Source of the DNA: JBFLVN01 sp040758475
Lineage (GTDB): Bacteria > JAGRBM01
Assembly (NCBI GenBank): GCA_040758475.1
Contig: JBFLVN010000070.1
Coordinates: 1-14,551 of the forward strand
Direction: 5' to 3'
DNA length: 14,551 nt
Below, in pieces: positions 1-6,254 of the stretch. The position numbers were made by a program, and so were the translations under genes. The notes beneath the pieces are model-generated. The model was not told the DNA's origin. It was given only the letters and a program-made list of their open reading frames with translations, and made no database searches. The number at the start of each line of letters is the position of its first letter. Within the stretch, counting starts at the first letter, position 1.

Positions 1-282
1 AGGAGTTCCCACTTCGGCGCGCAAGGCGACCGACACGAAACGGAGCTGGCTGGAGCTCTGGTCCGCCACGACGGCGATCTGGTTGAATCCAGTGCCTTGG
101 ACGTAAACGGCCGTGGCTGCGGCGCCCGTGAGCGTGGGATTCCCAAGGACGGCGGCGGGCTGGGCGCTGGCCGGTTTGGGGAGGAGCGAAAGGAGAATCG
201 CCGCTCCGGCGAAAAACCGGCGGGCGAGGCGCACCAGGAGTGCCGCCCCAAAGGCCCGGAAGTGGCGGGAAGAGTCTCGCAT
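1..282 (-). CDS. Truncated exported protein of unknown function (N-terminal 94 residues)
   Basis: The minus-strand frame is open from an ATG at 282 to the window edge, giving 94 residues without a stop. The N-terminus is arginine-rich, followed by an alternating hydrophobic stretch (about residues 23-34) and a PKPASA/QP junction at residues 35-42. That looks like a signal peptide cleaved after Ala40. The mature part is rich in Gly, Ala, Thr, Val and Ser (for example VYVQGTGFNQIAVVA), typical of a beta-rich surface or periplasmic domain, but I do not recognise the family. It lies 55 bp downstream of asd on the same strand. No clear Shine-Dalgarno precedes the ATG, and an in-frame TTG three codons upstream is possible. 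Function is unknown; the gene continues left of the window. Confidence 0.6.
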   Translation of the reverse strand, partial: MRDSSRHFRAFGAALLVRLARRFFAGAAILLSLLPKPASAQPAAVLGNPTLTGAAATAVYVQGTGFNQIAVVADQSSSQLRFVSVALRAEVGTP

Positions 283-337
283 CGGGTTCAAATCGTAGCA
301 GACCGCCCGCCGCCGCGCGATTGCGATTTGCGATCCT

Positions 338-1360
338 TTACAGGTAGTCCTGGATGAGTTTTTCCGCGATCTGGACGGCGTTCGTGGCCGCGCCCTTGCG
401 GATGTTGTCGGCCACGACCCACATCGAGATGCCGTTCTCGCAAGCGAGGTCCTCCCGGATGCGGCCCACCCAGGTGTCGTCCTGGCCGGCGGCCTCGCTC
501 GGCAGGGGGTAGACGTTGTGGGCGGTATCGTCCACCACCTTGACGCCCGGGGCCTTCGCAAGGAGCTCCCGGACTTCCTTGGGAGAAATCTTCTTTTCCG
601 TCTCGATGGTGACGGCTTCCGAATGGCCGTAGAACACCGGCACGCGCACGCAGGTGGCGGTCACGCGGATGGAGGGATCGCCCATGATCTTGCGGGTTTC
701 GTTCACCATCTTCATTTCTTCCTTCGTGTACCCGTTCTCCTCGAACACGTCGATGTGAGGAAGAACGTTGAAGGCGATCCGGTGAGGGAACTTCTTGATC
801 TCGATGTCGCGCATGTTCATGAGGGCGGCGGTCTGCTTGGAGAGTTCGTCGATGCCCGCCTGCCCGGCGCCCGAGACGCTCTGGTAGGTCGAGACGATGA
901 TGCGCCTAATCTTCGCCACGTCGTGGATGGGCTTTAGCGCCACGACCATCTGGATCGTCGAGCAATTGGGATTGGCGATGATGTTCCGGTTCTTGTACTG
1001 GGCGATGTCCTTGGGGTTCACCTCGGGGACTACGAGGGGGATGTCGGGCTCCATCCGGAAGGCGCTCGTATTGTCGATGACGACGGCTCCAGCCTTCCCG
1101 GCCGAAGGGGCGAAGCGCTTGCTCACGGAACCGCCGGGGGAGAAGAGCGCGACGTCGATCCCTTCGAAGCTGTTATCGGTGAGTTCTTCGACGGGATAAT
1201 CTTTTCCGTTGAACTCGATCGTTTGGCCCACGCTCTTGGCGGAGGCTAGCGGGCGAAGGTGCGCCACGGGGAACTTGCGTTCTTCGAGCACCTTGACCAT
1301 CTCGCGGCCCACGGCGCCGGTCGCTCCGGCGACGGCCACGTTGTAACGCTCTTTTTTCAT
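338..1360 (-). CDS. asd: Aspartate-semialdehyde dehydrogenase
   Basis: This 340-residue enzyme reduces L-aspartyl-4-phosphate to aspartate semialdehyde with NADPH, the branch point to lysine/diaminopimelate, threonine and methionine in the cytoplasm. Seen in the sequence: the nucleotide-binding loop GATGAVG at residues 12-18, the phosphate-binding NTSAFR near 97-102, the catalytic cysteine Cys133 in NPNCST, the SVSGAGQAG segment at 161-169, and the acid/base pair Arg239 and His246 in RVPVFYGHSE. The length is normal for the bacterial family. The ATG start is supported by an AAAGAGG Shine-Dalgarno about 6 nt upstream. It follows leuB after 74 bp on the same strand, so co-transcription with the leu genes is likely. 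A leuB-asd neighbourhood is known in several bacterial lineages. Confidence 0.97.
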   Translation of the reverse strand: MKKERYNVAVAGATGAVGREMVKVLEERKFPVAHLRPLASAKSVGQTIEFNGKDYPVEELTDNSFEGIDVALFSPGGSVSKRFAPSAGKAGAVVIDNTSAFRMEPDIPLVVPEVNPKDIAQYKNRNIIANPNCSTIQMVVALKPIHDVAKIRRIIVSTYQSVSGAGQAGIDELSKQTAALMNMRDIEIKKFPHRIAFNVLPHIDVFEENGYTKEEMKMVNETRKIMGDPSIRVTATCVRVPVFYGHSEAVTIETEKKISPKEVRELLAKAPGVKVVDDTAHNVYPLPSEAAGQDDTWVGRIREDLACENGISMWVVADNIRKGAATNAVQIAEKLIQDYL

Positions 1361-1375
1361 AAGATGCCTCTTTCC

Positions 1376-1395
1376 GGGGTTCCCTTGGGAGCCCC
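1376..1395 (-). repeat. Hairpin between leuB and asd, just upstream of the asd ribosome-binding site
   Basis: On the minus strand GGGGCTCCC and GGGAACCCC can pair with one mismatch and an AA loop, ending 5 nt before the asd Shine-Dalgarno. On the plus strand the same stem is followed by a TCTTTTT run, but no plus-strand gene ends here. The most likely role is an mRNA structure in the leuB-asd spacer. A leaky terminator or a processing site cannot be excluded. Confidence 0.4.
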
Positions 1396-1434
1396 GCGTC
1401 TTTTTGCTCGTCTTCTGTCAGGAAGCGGGGCTGG

Positions 1435-2535
1435 CTAGAGCGCGGCCGTGAGGGCCTTGCCCATCTGCTTGGTGCCGGCCGTCTTTTCGCCGGGGCGGGC
1501 GATGTCCGCCGTCCGCAGGCCGTCTTTGAGAACTCTCCGCACGGCACCCTCGATCGCCTCCGCCGCGGCGGGAGCGGCGAAAGAGTAGCGGAGCATCATG
1601 GCGAGCGAAAGGACCGTGGCGATGGGATTGGCCTTGTCCTGGCCCGCGATGTCGGGGGCCGAGCCGTGGATGGGCTCGTAGAGGCCCAGGCGGGGGCCGC
1701 TCCCCCCTTTGGCGGCGCCCAGGGAGGCGCTCGGGAGCATGCCGATGGAACCCGTCAGCATGGCGGCTTCGTCCGAGAGGACGTCCCCGAAGAGATTCTC
1801 CGTCAGGAGCACGTCGAACTGCTTGGGGTTCCGGATGAGCTGCATGGCGGCGTTGTCCACGTACATGTGGTTGAGCTCGATGTCTTGAAATTCCTTCTTG
1901 TGCATCTGGGTAACGACGTCGCGCCAGAGCTCGGTCGTTTCGAGGACGTTGGCCTTGTCGACGCTAGTTACTTTCTTGCGGCGAAGGCGGGCGAGTTCAA
2001 ACCCCAAACGCGCGATCCGTTCGATCTCGGGCTCGGTGTAGACCATCGTGTTCACGCCGCGGCGGAAACCTTCCGAAGTCTTCTCGACTCCTTTGGGCGT
2101 GCCGAAGTAGATGCCGCCCGTCAGTTCCCGAAGGACCAGGATGTCCGTTCCTTCGATCACCTCGCGCTTCAAGGTCGAAGCGTCGGCGAGTTCCGGAAAC
2201 ACGGTCGCGGGGCGCAGGTTCGCAAAGAGCCCGAGTTCCGCCCGCAGGCGAAGAAGGGCCCGCTCGGGGCGGATGGCGTAGGGGAGCCCCTCCCACTTGG
2301 GCCCCCCGACGGCGGCGAGCAGCACGGCGTCGCAGGCTTTGATTTGCGCTAGGTCTTCGTCTCGAAGCGGGACGCCGTAGGCGTCGATGGCCGAACCGCC
2401 CACTTTGAATTCGTTGTAAGTGAAAGAGAGGTCCGACTTGGGGGCGGCCTTCGAGAGCACCTCGACGGCGACGCCCATCACTTCGGGGCCGATGCCGTCC
2501 CCCGGGAGGACGGCGAGCTTGTAGGTCTTTGCCAC
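1435..2535 (-). CDS. leuB: 3-isopropylmalate dehydrogenase
   Basis: This 366-residue cytoplasmic enzyme oxidises and decarboxylates 3-isopropylmalate with NAD+ and Mg2+ to 2-oxoisocaproate, the last dedicated step before the leucine transaminase. Seen in the sequence: GDGIGPE at residues 12-18, the substrate-contact segment LRAELGLFANLRP at 97-109, RELTGGIYFG at 136-145 with catalytic-type Tyr143, Lys194 in SVDKANV, the metal-binding aspartates Asp227, Asp251 and Asp255 around NLFGDVLSDEA, and the NAD-binding region with EPIHGSAPDIAG at 287-298. The start is a GTG at 2535, preceded by GGCGGAAAAACACC, a poor Shine-Dalgarno. A hairpin sits just upstream. Unlike the usual compact leuCDB order, it is separated from leuD by two unrelated low-GC genes. 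Confidence 0.97.
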   Translation of the reverse strand: MAKTYKLAVLPGDGIGPEVMGVAVEVLSKAAPKSDLSFTYNEFKVGGSAIDAYGVPLRDEDLAQIKACDAVLLAAVGGPKWEGLPYAIRPERALLRLRAELGLFANLRPATVFPELADASTLKREVIEGTDILVLRELTGGIYFGTPKGVEKTSEGFRRGVNTMVYTEPEIERIARLGFELARLRRKKVTSVDKANVLETTELWRDVVTQMHKKEFQDIELNHMYVDNAAMQLIRNPKQFDVLLTENLFGDVLSDEAAMLTGSIGMLPSASLGAAKGGSGPRLGLYEPIHGSAPDIAGQDKANPIATVLSLAMMLRYSFAAPAAAEAIEGAVRRVLKDGLRTADIARPGEKTAGTKQMGKALTAAL

Positions 2536-2547
2536 GGTGTTTTTCCG

Positions 2548-2567
2548 CCGGACGGCGAAACGTCCGG
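2548..2567 (-). repeat. Perfect 7-bp hairpin in the leuB leader
   Basis: CCGGACG and CGTCCGG form a perfect inverted repeat around a 6-nt loop (TTTCGC on the minus strand). It ends 12 nt before the leuB GTG and is followed by CGGAAAAACACC. No U-run follows, so it is not a standard terminator. It may shape translation of leuB or protect the 5' end of a processed leuB-asd transcript. The region upstream (2568-2626) holds a G-rich tract on the plus strand and two GAGTCTA direct repeats (2579-2585 and 2602-2608) of unknown meaning. Confidence 0.45.
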
Positions 2568-2626
2568 ATTGGGCGGGCGAGTCTAGATGGGGGAGGAGGG
2601 GGAGTCTACGGAAAAAGGCGTATCGC

Positions 2627-3253
2627 TTATTTCTTCTTGGAAAGCCGCTTTCCCGCGATTTTACGTCCGGCAGCTATCAAATCTCCAAAGTTCGCGCTTT
2701 CAAACAAGTGGCCGTCCATTTTTTTTCTCTGCTTCGTAAAATTCTTAAGCTCTTCGTGGACATAGCTGAAATCCTCTCGACTAGGCATCCTGGTTTTTCG
2801 ATGAAAAATATCTCGAAGGATTTCCAAAACGCGTGATGGCTTTTCCTCGTGTATGTGTGGGTCGAATGCCTTCAAATCGCTAGACGTCTTATCCAAACGG
2901 TATCCACGCGCTTCGAGAAAAACGATGCCATGCTTGCCTTTCGTGATGTATTTACAAGCCACCCCCAAGCCCGCTTCGAATGGCATGTTGAAGCGGGGAT
3001 AGTTGGCGCCGTCTTTTGATTTTGAAGGCGTAACCCTCGATAAATCGTGAATCGAGTAATCGGATTCTTGGAGGAGTTTCCAGATTCGGCGGAGACGTTC
3101 CTCGTTGCCCCTTGAAAATTCCAGTCCGGCACGGGGCCTGAATCCAAGCGTTACAAGACCGGCAATCAGCGCCAGGAAAATGGGCTCGTATTCCGCGTCG
3201 TAAGGGACGTTCAAGAATACTTCTAGCGGCTTTTTGCGTCTGGGTCCCGCCAT
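2627..3253 (-). CDS. TIR / nucleoside-deoxyribosyltransferase-like protein, accessory gene inside the leu cluster
   Basis: This 208-residue soluble protein has no signal peptide or membrane span. Three blocks stand out: VFLNVPYDAEYEPIF at residues 12-26 (strand then helix), SIHDLSRV at 67-74, and RFNMPFEAGLGVA at 87-99 with Glu93. The order of a first strand, an Asp-containing strand and an Asn...Phe-Glu-x-Gly-Leu helix resembles TIR-like and nucleoside 2-deoxyribosyltransferase-like folds, where a glutamate at the third block attacks the N-glycosidic bond. That assignment is an inference from motifs. The C-terminal third (about 150-208) is charged and Lys-rich. It follows a small HTH-like gene by 8 bp with no clear Shine-Dalgarno, suggesting translational coupling. 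GC content is visibly lower than in leuB and leuD (roughly 40-50% in the lines counted). It could be a defence or toxin-like effector, or a nucleotide-metabolism enzyme. Confidence 0.75.
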   Translation of the reverse strand: MAGPRRKKPLEVFLNVPYDAEYEPIFLALIAGLVTLGFRPRAGLEFSRGNEERLRRIWKLLQESDYSIHDLSRVTPSKSKDGANYPRFNMPFEAGLGVACKYITKGKHGIVFLEARGYRLDKTSSDLKAFDPHIHEEKPSRVLEILRDIFHRKTRMPSREDFSYVHEELKNFTKQRKKMDGHLFESANFGDLIAAGRKIAGKRLSKKK

Positions 3254-3261
3254 TTAAGGGG

Positions 3262-3450
3262 CTATTTTTTCTTTCGAGCGCGAAGGGGACGGCGTTGGCG
3301 AGGTGTCACCCGCGATTTCGGCGATTCCGAGTCGATCATTTCATCCACCATCCGCTCAATTTCCCGTATCCGTTTCATCGGAATTCCGTAAGTGCGGGAT
3401 ATGTCCCGGGCGGTAGGGTAAGGCGCGTCAATTTTGAAGACCTGCTTCAT
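3262..3450 (-). CDS. Small helix-turn-helix-like protein, partner of the TIR-like gene
   Basis: This is a 62-residue basic protein starting at ATG 3450. An upstream in-frame start at 3486 would add 12 residues but would lie inside the promoter -35 box. Residues 12-33 (PTARDISRTYGIPMKRIREIER) read as a helix-turn-helix: an Ala-Arg-Asp-Ile-Ser helix, a Tyr-Gly-Ile-Pro turn, and a recognition helix rich in Arg and Lys. The C-terminal 20 residues are very basic and end in RARKKK, fitting nucleic-acid binding. The family is not one I can name. It is the first gene of a two-gene low-GC unit within the leu cluster and ends 8 bp before the TIR-like gene. By its position it may be a repressor or antitoxin-like regulator of that gene; this is inference. 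Confidence 0.65.
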   Translation of the reverse strand: MKQVFKIDAPYPTARDISRTYGIPMKRIREIERMVDEMIDSESPKSRVTPRQRRPLRARKKK

Positions 3451-3457
3451 GCGCACA

Positions 3458-3486
3458 AGTGTAAGGGAGCGGATTCGAAAGGTCAA
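3458..3486 (-). promoter_or_regulatory. Sigma70-type promoter for the islet genes, predicted leaderless
   Basis: TTGACC (3486-3481), a 17-bp spacer and TACACT (3463-3458) match the -35/-10 pattern with ideal spacing. The next seven bases are followed by the ATG at 3450, so the expected transcription start falls on or beside the start codon and no Shine-Dalgarno exists. The -35 box begins 9 bp after the leuD stop codon. Confidence 0.6.
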
Positions 3487-3495
3487 AACCGGCTG

Positions 3496-4098
3496 TTACC
3501 ACGCCGTATAAGGAAGCTTTGCGGCCAAGGCGTTGACCTTCTCAGCCCCTTCCAACAAATCCCCAATGGGGTCCCACTGGCCGGCCGTAAGGGCGCTTCG
3601 GGCGACTTCTTTCATTTCGAAGGAATAGCTCTTGCCACCCACTTGGAGTTCTTTTTTCTCCAAGTTGATCGCGATGTTGGCCTTCGGGTCTTTCTCGATG
3701 ATCTTTCCGATCTCTTCGATCTGCGCGCGCGTGAGCGTCACGCAGGGAATTCCAAGGGTCGTGCAATTGCCGAAGAAGATTTCCGCGAAGCTTTCGGCCA
3801 CGACGGCGCGGATGCCGAATTTGTGGAGGGATTGGGGGGCGTGCTCGCGGGAAGAGCCGCAGCCGAAATTCTTTCCGCTAAAGAGAATGCTTGCGCCCTT
3901 GAAGCGCTCGTCGTTCAAGGGATGGCTCTTGGGTTTTCCCTTTTCGTCGAAGCGGACGTCGTAGAAGGCGTATTGCCCCAGGCCGTCGAACGTCACGCAT
4001 TTCATGAACCGGGCGGGGATGATCCGGTCCGTGTCGATGTCGTCACCGGCAACGTAGACGCCCCGGCCTTCTAATCCTTTGATTTTCGCTAGCGCCAT
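3496..4098 (-). CDS. leuD: 3-isopropylmalate dehydratase small subunit
   Basis: This 200-residue swivel-domain subunit pairs with LeuC to convert 2-isopropylmalate to 3-isopropylmalate in leucine synthesis. Seen in the sequence: GDDIDTDRIIPARF at residues 18-31, the substrate-specificity loop region around 33-60, and NFGCGSSREHAP at 77-88, the signature of the small subunit of the aconitase superfamily. The length is normal. The ATG at 4098 abuts the leuC stop (TAA directly followed by ATG), and a GGGGAGGG Shine-Dalgarno lies within the leuC end, so translation is likely coupled. Downstream, the islet promoter begins only 9 bp after the leuD stop. Confidence 0.97.
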   Translation of the reverse strand: MALAKIKGLEGRGVYVAGDDIDTDRIIPARFMKCVTFDGLGQYAFYDVRFDEKGKPKSHPLNDERFKGASILFSGKNFGCGSSREHAPQSLHKFGIRAVVAESFAEIFFGNCTTLGIPCVTLTRAQIEEIGKIIEKDPKANIAINLEKKELQVGGKSYSFEMKEVARSALTAGQWDPIGDLLEGAEKVNALAAKLPYTAW

Positions 4099-5517
4099 TT
4101 ACGCAGCCCTCCCCAGGCTGAAGACTTCGCGGGCGTCCGAGATTTCGCCCGTGATCGCCGCCGCGGCGACCATCACGGGGCTCATGAGGACCGTGCGGCC
4201 CGTGGGGCTTCCCTGGCGGCCCTTGAAGTTCCGGTTGGAAGAAGAAGCGCAGAGCTGATCGCCCACCAGTTTGTCGGGGTTCATGGCGAGGCACATGGAA
4301 CAACCCGCCTCGCGCCACTCGAAGCCCGCTTGCCGGAAAATCTCGTGGAGTCCTTCGGCCTCGGCCGCCTTGGCGATCTGGACGGAACCCGGGACCACGA
4401 GGGCTTTGACGCCCTTCTTTACCTTGTGGCCCTTTACGTACTTGGCGACTTCGCGAAGGTCCGAGAGGCGAGAGTTGGTGCAACTTCCAATGAAAGTCAC
4501 GTCCACTTTCGTCCCCTTGATAGGAGCGCCGCCCTTGAGGTGCATGTACTCGAGCGCTTCGTGAATGGAAGCGCGCTCGCTTTCGGGCACGTCCTTTTCG
4601 GCGGGGACCTTCTGGTCGATCGAAATGGCCTGTCCGGGATTAATACCCCAGGTGACGGTGGGGGCGATGTCGGCGGCCTTCAGATTTACCACGTCGTCGT
4701 ATTTGGCGTCCTTGTCGGAGGCCATGCTCTTCCACCAGGAGACGGCCTTCTCCCAGTCTTTTCCTTTGGGCGCGTACCGGCGGCCTTTCAAATAGTCGAA
4801 AGTCTTCTGGTCGGGATTCACGTATCCCACGCGGGCGCCGCCCTCGATGCTCATGTTGCAGAGGGTCATGCGTTCTTCCATCGAGAAGCCCTCGATGGTC
4901 GAGCCCGCGTATTCGTAGGCGAAGCCGATGCCGCCGTTCACGCCGAGGATGCGGATGATGTGGAGCGTGACGTCCTTGGCGTAGACGCCCGCGCCGAGTT
5001 TCCCATCCACGTTGATCTGGCGGACCTTGGCCGGCTGGAGAGCGAGCGTCTGGGTGGCGAGCACGTCGCGCACCTGGGTCGTTCCGATGCCAAAGGCGAT
5101 GGCCCCAAAGGCCCCGTGGGTCGAAGTGTGGGAGTCGCCGCAGGCGATGGTCATGCCGGGCTGGGTGAGCGCGAGTTCGGGCCCCACCACGTGGACGATC
5201 CCCTGGTCTTGGCTCTTTTCCCCGAAATAGGTGATGCCGAAATCTTCGCAGGCTTTCTGGAGCGCCGCGATCATTCCTTCGGCGAGTTCATCTTTAAATG
5301 GCCGCGCGCGGGTGTCGGTCGGAATGATGTGGTCCACCGTGGCGAAGGTACGCTCGGGATGGGCCACTTTGAGGCCCAAGTCCCGCATCATGCCGAAGGC
5401 TTGGGGGCTTGTGACTTCGTGGATGAGGTGGAGGCCGATGAAGAGCTGGTCCCTGCCGCCCGGCAGTTCCCGGACCTTGTGGGCTTGCCAGACTTTCTCG
5501 AAAAGACTTTTACCCAT
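4099..5517 (-). CDS. leuC: 3-isopropylmalate dehydratase large subunit
   Basis: This 472-residue [4Fe-4S] enzyme subunit performs the stereospecific dehydration-rehydration isomerising 2-isopropylmalate to 3-isopropylmalate together with LeuD. Seen in the sequence: DHIIPTD at 62-68, GDSHTSTHGAFGAIAFGIG at 127-145, Cys346 in FIGSCTNSR, and Cys406 and Cys409 in GCSMCLAMNPD, the three cluster ligands. SSNRNFKGRQG at 427-437 is also conserved. Length and motif order are those of the bacterial LeuC type. The ATG at 5517 has a GGAG 12 nt upstream, a somewhat long spacing. The gene begins the leu cluster and lies 74 bp after the tetR stop on the same strand, so it probably has its own promoter in that gap. 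Confidence 0.97.
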   Translation of the reverse strand: MGKSLFEKVWQAHKVRELPGGRDQLFIGLHLIHEVTSPQAFGMMRDLGLKVAHPERTFATVDHIIPTDTRARPFKDELAEGMIAALQKACEDFGITYFGEKSQDQGIVHVVGPELALTQPGMTIACGDSHTSTHGAFGAIAFGIGTTQVRDVLATQTLALQPAKVRQINVDGKLGAGVYAKDVTLHIIRILGVNGGIGFAYEYAGSTIEGFSMEERMTLCNMSIEGGARVGYVNPDQKTFDYLKGRRYAPKGKDWEKAVSWWKSMASDKDAKYDDVVNLKAADIAPTVTWGINPGQAISIDQKVPAEKDVPESERASIHEALEYMHLKGGAPIKGTKVDVTFIGSCTNSRLSDLREVAKYVKGHKVKKGVKALVVPGSVQIAKAAEAEGLHEIFRQAGFEWREAGCSMCLAMNPDKLVGDQLCASSSNRNFKGRQGSPTGRTVLMSPVMVAAAAITGEISDAREVFSLGRAA

Positions 5518-5549
5518 GATGTCGCCGGACTCCGTGCCGGGGGCCGTTT

Positions 5550-5578
5550 TAATTAATAGAGGCGGGCCGCCGTTTCAA
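5550..5578 (-). promoter_or_regulatory. Possible leuC promoter
   Basis: In the 74-bp gap between tetR and leuC, TTGAAA (5578-5573) is followed by a 17-bp spacer and TAATTA (5555-5550), the only AT-rich hexamer region here. The -10 match is weak. I see no T-box or leucine-rich leader peptide in this gap. Confidence 0.3.
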
Positions 5579-5591
5579 GAATCCTGCCCGG

Positions 5592-6161
5592 TCAGGCGTT
5601 TTCGAGGATTGTTGCGGCCACTTTTCGCGCCCGGCGGGCGGAATCGGATGACCCTTCGATGACGGCGGCCACGATGGCCCCCTGGACGAGGAGCTGAAGC
5701 TGCCCGGCCAATTCGCCGGATCTCTTAAAGCCCGCTTCCTGGGTGAGGGAGGCGAGGTAATCCCGGATGTGCTTCATGTGGTCGGCGGAAATCTTCCGCC
5801 CGGCGTGCCGGGTGTCGGCCAGTTCGACGGCGGCGTTGATGAAGGCGCAGCCCCGGAACTCCTTGCCGTCGAACCAGGCTTCCAGGGTGTCGAAGACGGC
5901 GAGGATTTTATCCCACGGTGCTTTGGCTTTCTTTTCCACCGATGCGACGAAATCGGCCCGCCATTGCTCGCCGTGCCGCTTTAGCGCTTCCGCGATGAGC
6001 GTGTCCTTGGAATCGAAATGGTTGTAGAGCGTCATCTTGGCGACGCCCGATTCCTTGACGATGCGGTCCACCCCGACGGCGTGGATGCCCTCGCGGTAAA
6101 AGAGGTCCGTGGCCACGTCGAGGATTTTCTCGCGAAGATTGGTGGACGGCGGCATCTCCAT
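5592..6161 (-). CDS. TetR/AcrR-family transcriptional regulator
   Basis: The chosen ATG at 6161 gives 189 residues; a second ATG at 6155 is equally plausible. A longer reading would start at a TTG at 6191 that is more likely the -35 box. Residues 9-55 form the TetR DNA-binding region: LREKILDVATDLFYREG, then VDRIVKESGVAKMTLYNHF, with the typical YNHFDSKDTLI segment at 46-55. The C-terminal ligand-binding half (about 65-185) contains EFRGCAFINAAVELAD and several helices, a pattern common in TetR proteins sensing small organic molecules; the ligand cannot be read from sequence. It follows a carboxymuconolactone decarboxylase-like gene whose promoter carries two strong palindromes, presumably its targets, and a weaker copy lies at its own promoter. 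Confidence 0.92.
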   Translation of the reverse strand: MEMPPSTNLREKILDVATDLFYREGIHAVGVDRIVKESGVAKMTLYNHFDSKDTLIAEALKRHGEQWRADFVASVEKKAKAPWDKILAVFDTLEAWFDGKEFRGCAFINAAVELADTRHAGRKISADHMKHIRDYLASLTQEAGFKRSGELAGQLQLLVQGAIVAAVIEGSSDSARRARKVAATILENA

Positions 6162-6168
6162 AGTTGTG

Positions 6169-6191
6169 TAGACGGACCGGTCTAAAGTCAA
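6169..6191 (-). promoter_or_regulatory. tetR promoter region with a degenerate operator
   Basis: TTGACT (6191-6186) is a good -35 box. It is followed at once by the imperfect palindrome TAGACCGGTCCGTCTA (6184-6169), which contains AGACCGGTC, close to the AGACCTGTC core of the strong operators at 6847-6884. The -10 box is poorly defined. The layout suggests autorepression. Confidence 0.4.
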
Positions 6192-6245
6192 CCGGGCGGC
6201 CGGCCCCTGGGGGAGAAGGGGATTGGGGGTGGGCCGGCCGCCCGG
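6192..6245. repeat. 15-bp perfect inverted repeat with a G-quadruplex-type loop
   Basis: CCGGGCGGCCGGCCC (6192-6206) and its exact reverse complement (6231-6245) flank a 24-nt loop. On the plus strand four G-tracts lie at 6209-6213, 6218-6221, 6225-6229 and 6231-6233, separated by 4, 3 and 1 nt. The mRNA strand has the complementary C-rich loop. It begins 9 bp after the stop codon of the upstream gene and ends at the tetR -35 box. It may protect the 3' end of the upstream message or act as an intrinsic terminator, though only a short T-run follows. Confidence 0.7.
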
Positions 6246-6254
6246 AGGATATAG

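Noticed and set aside
2571..2601. G-rich tract upstream of leuB as a G-quadruplex
   Set aside because: Only with an 11-nt loop are there four G-tracts of three or more, outside the usual motif limits.
2579..2608. GAGTCTA direct repeats as target-site duplication of the islet
   Set aside because: Both copies are on the same side of the islet, and no copy was seen at the leuD end near 3490.
4330..5556. Long plus-strand open frame of 408 codons opposite leuC
   Set aside because: It lies wholly antisense to leuC, whose motifs are complete. Its His/Gly/Val/Asp-rich, motif-free translation is typical of an antisense shadow in GC-rich DNA.
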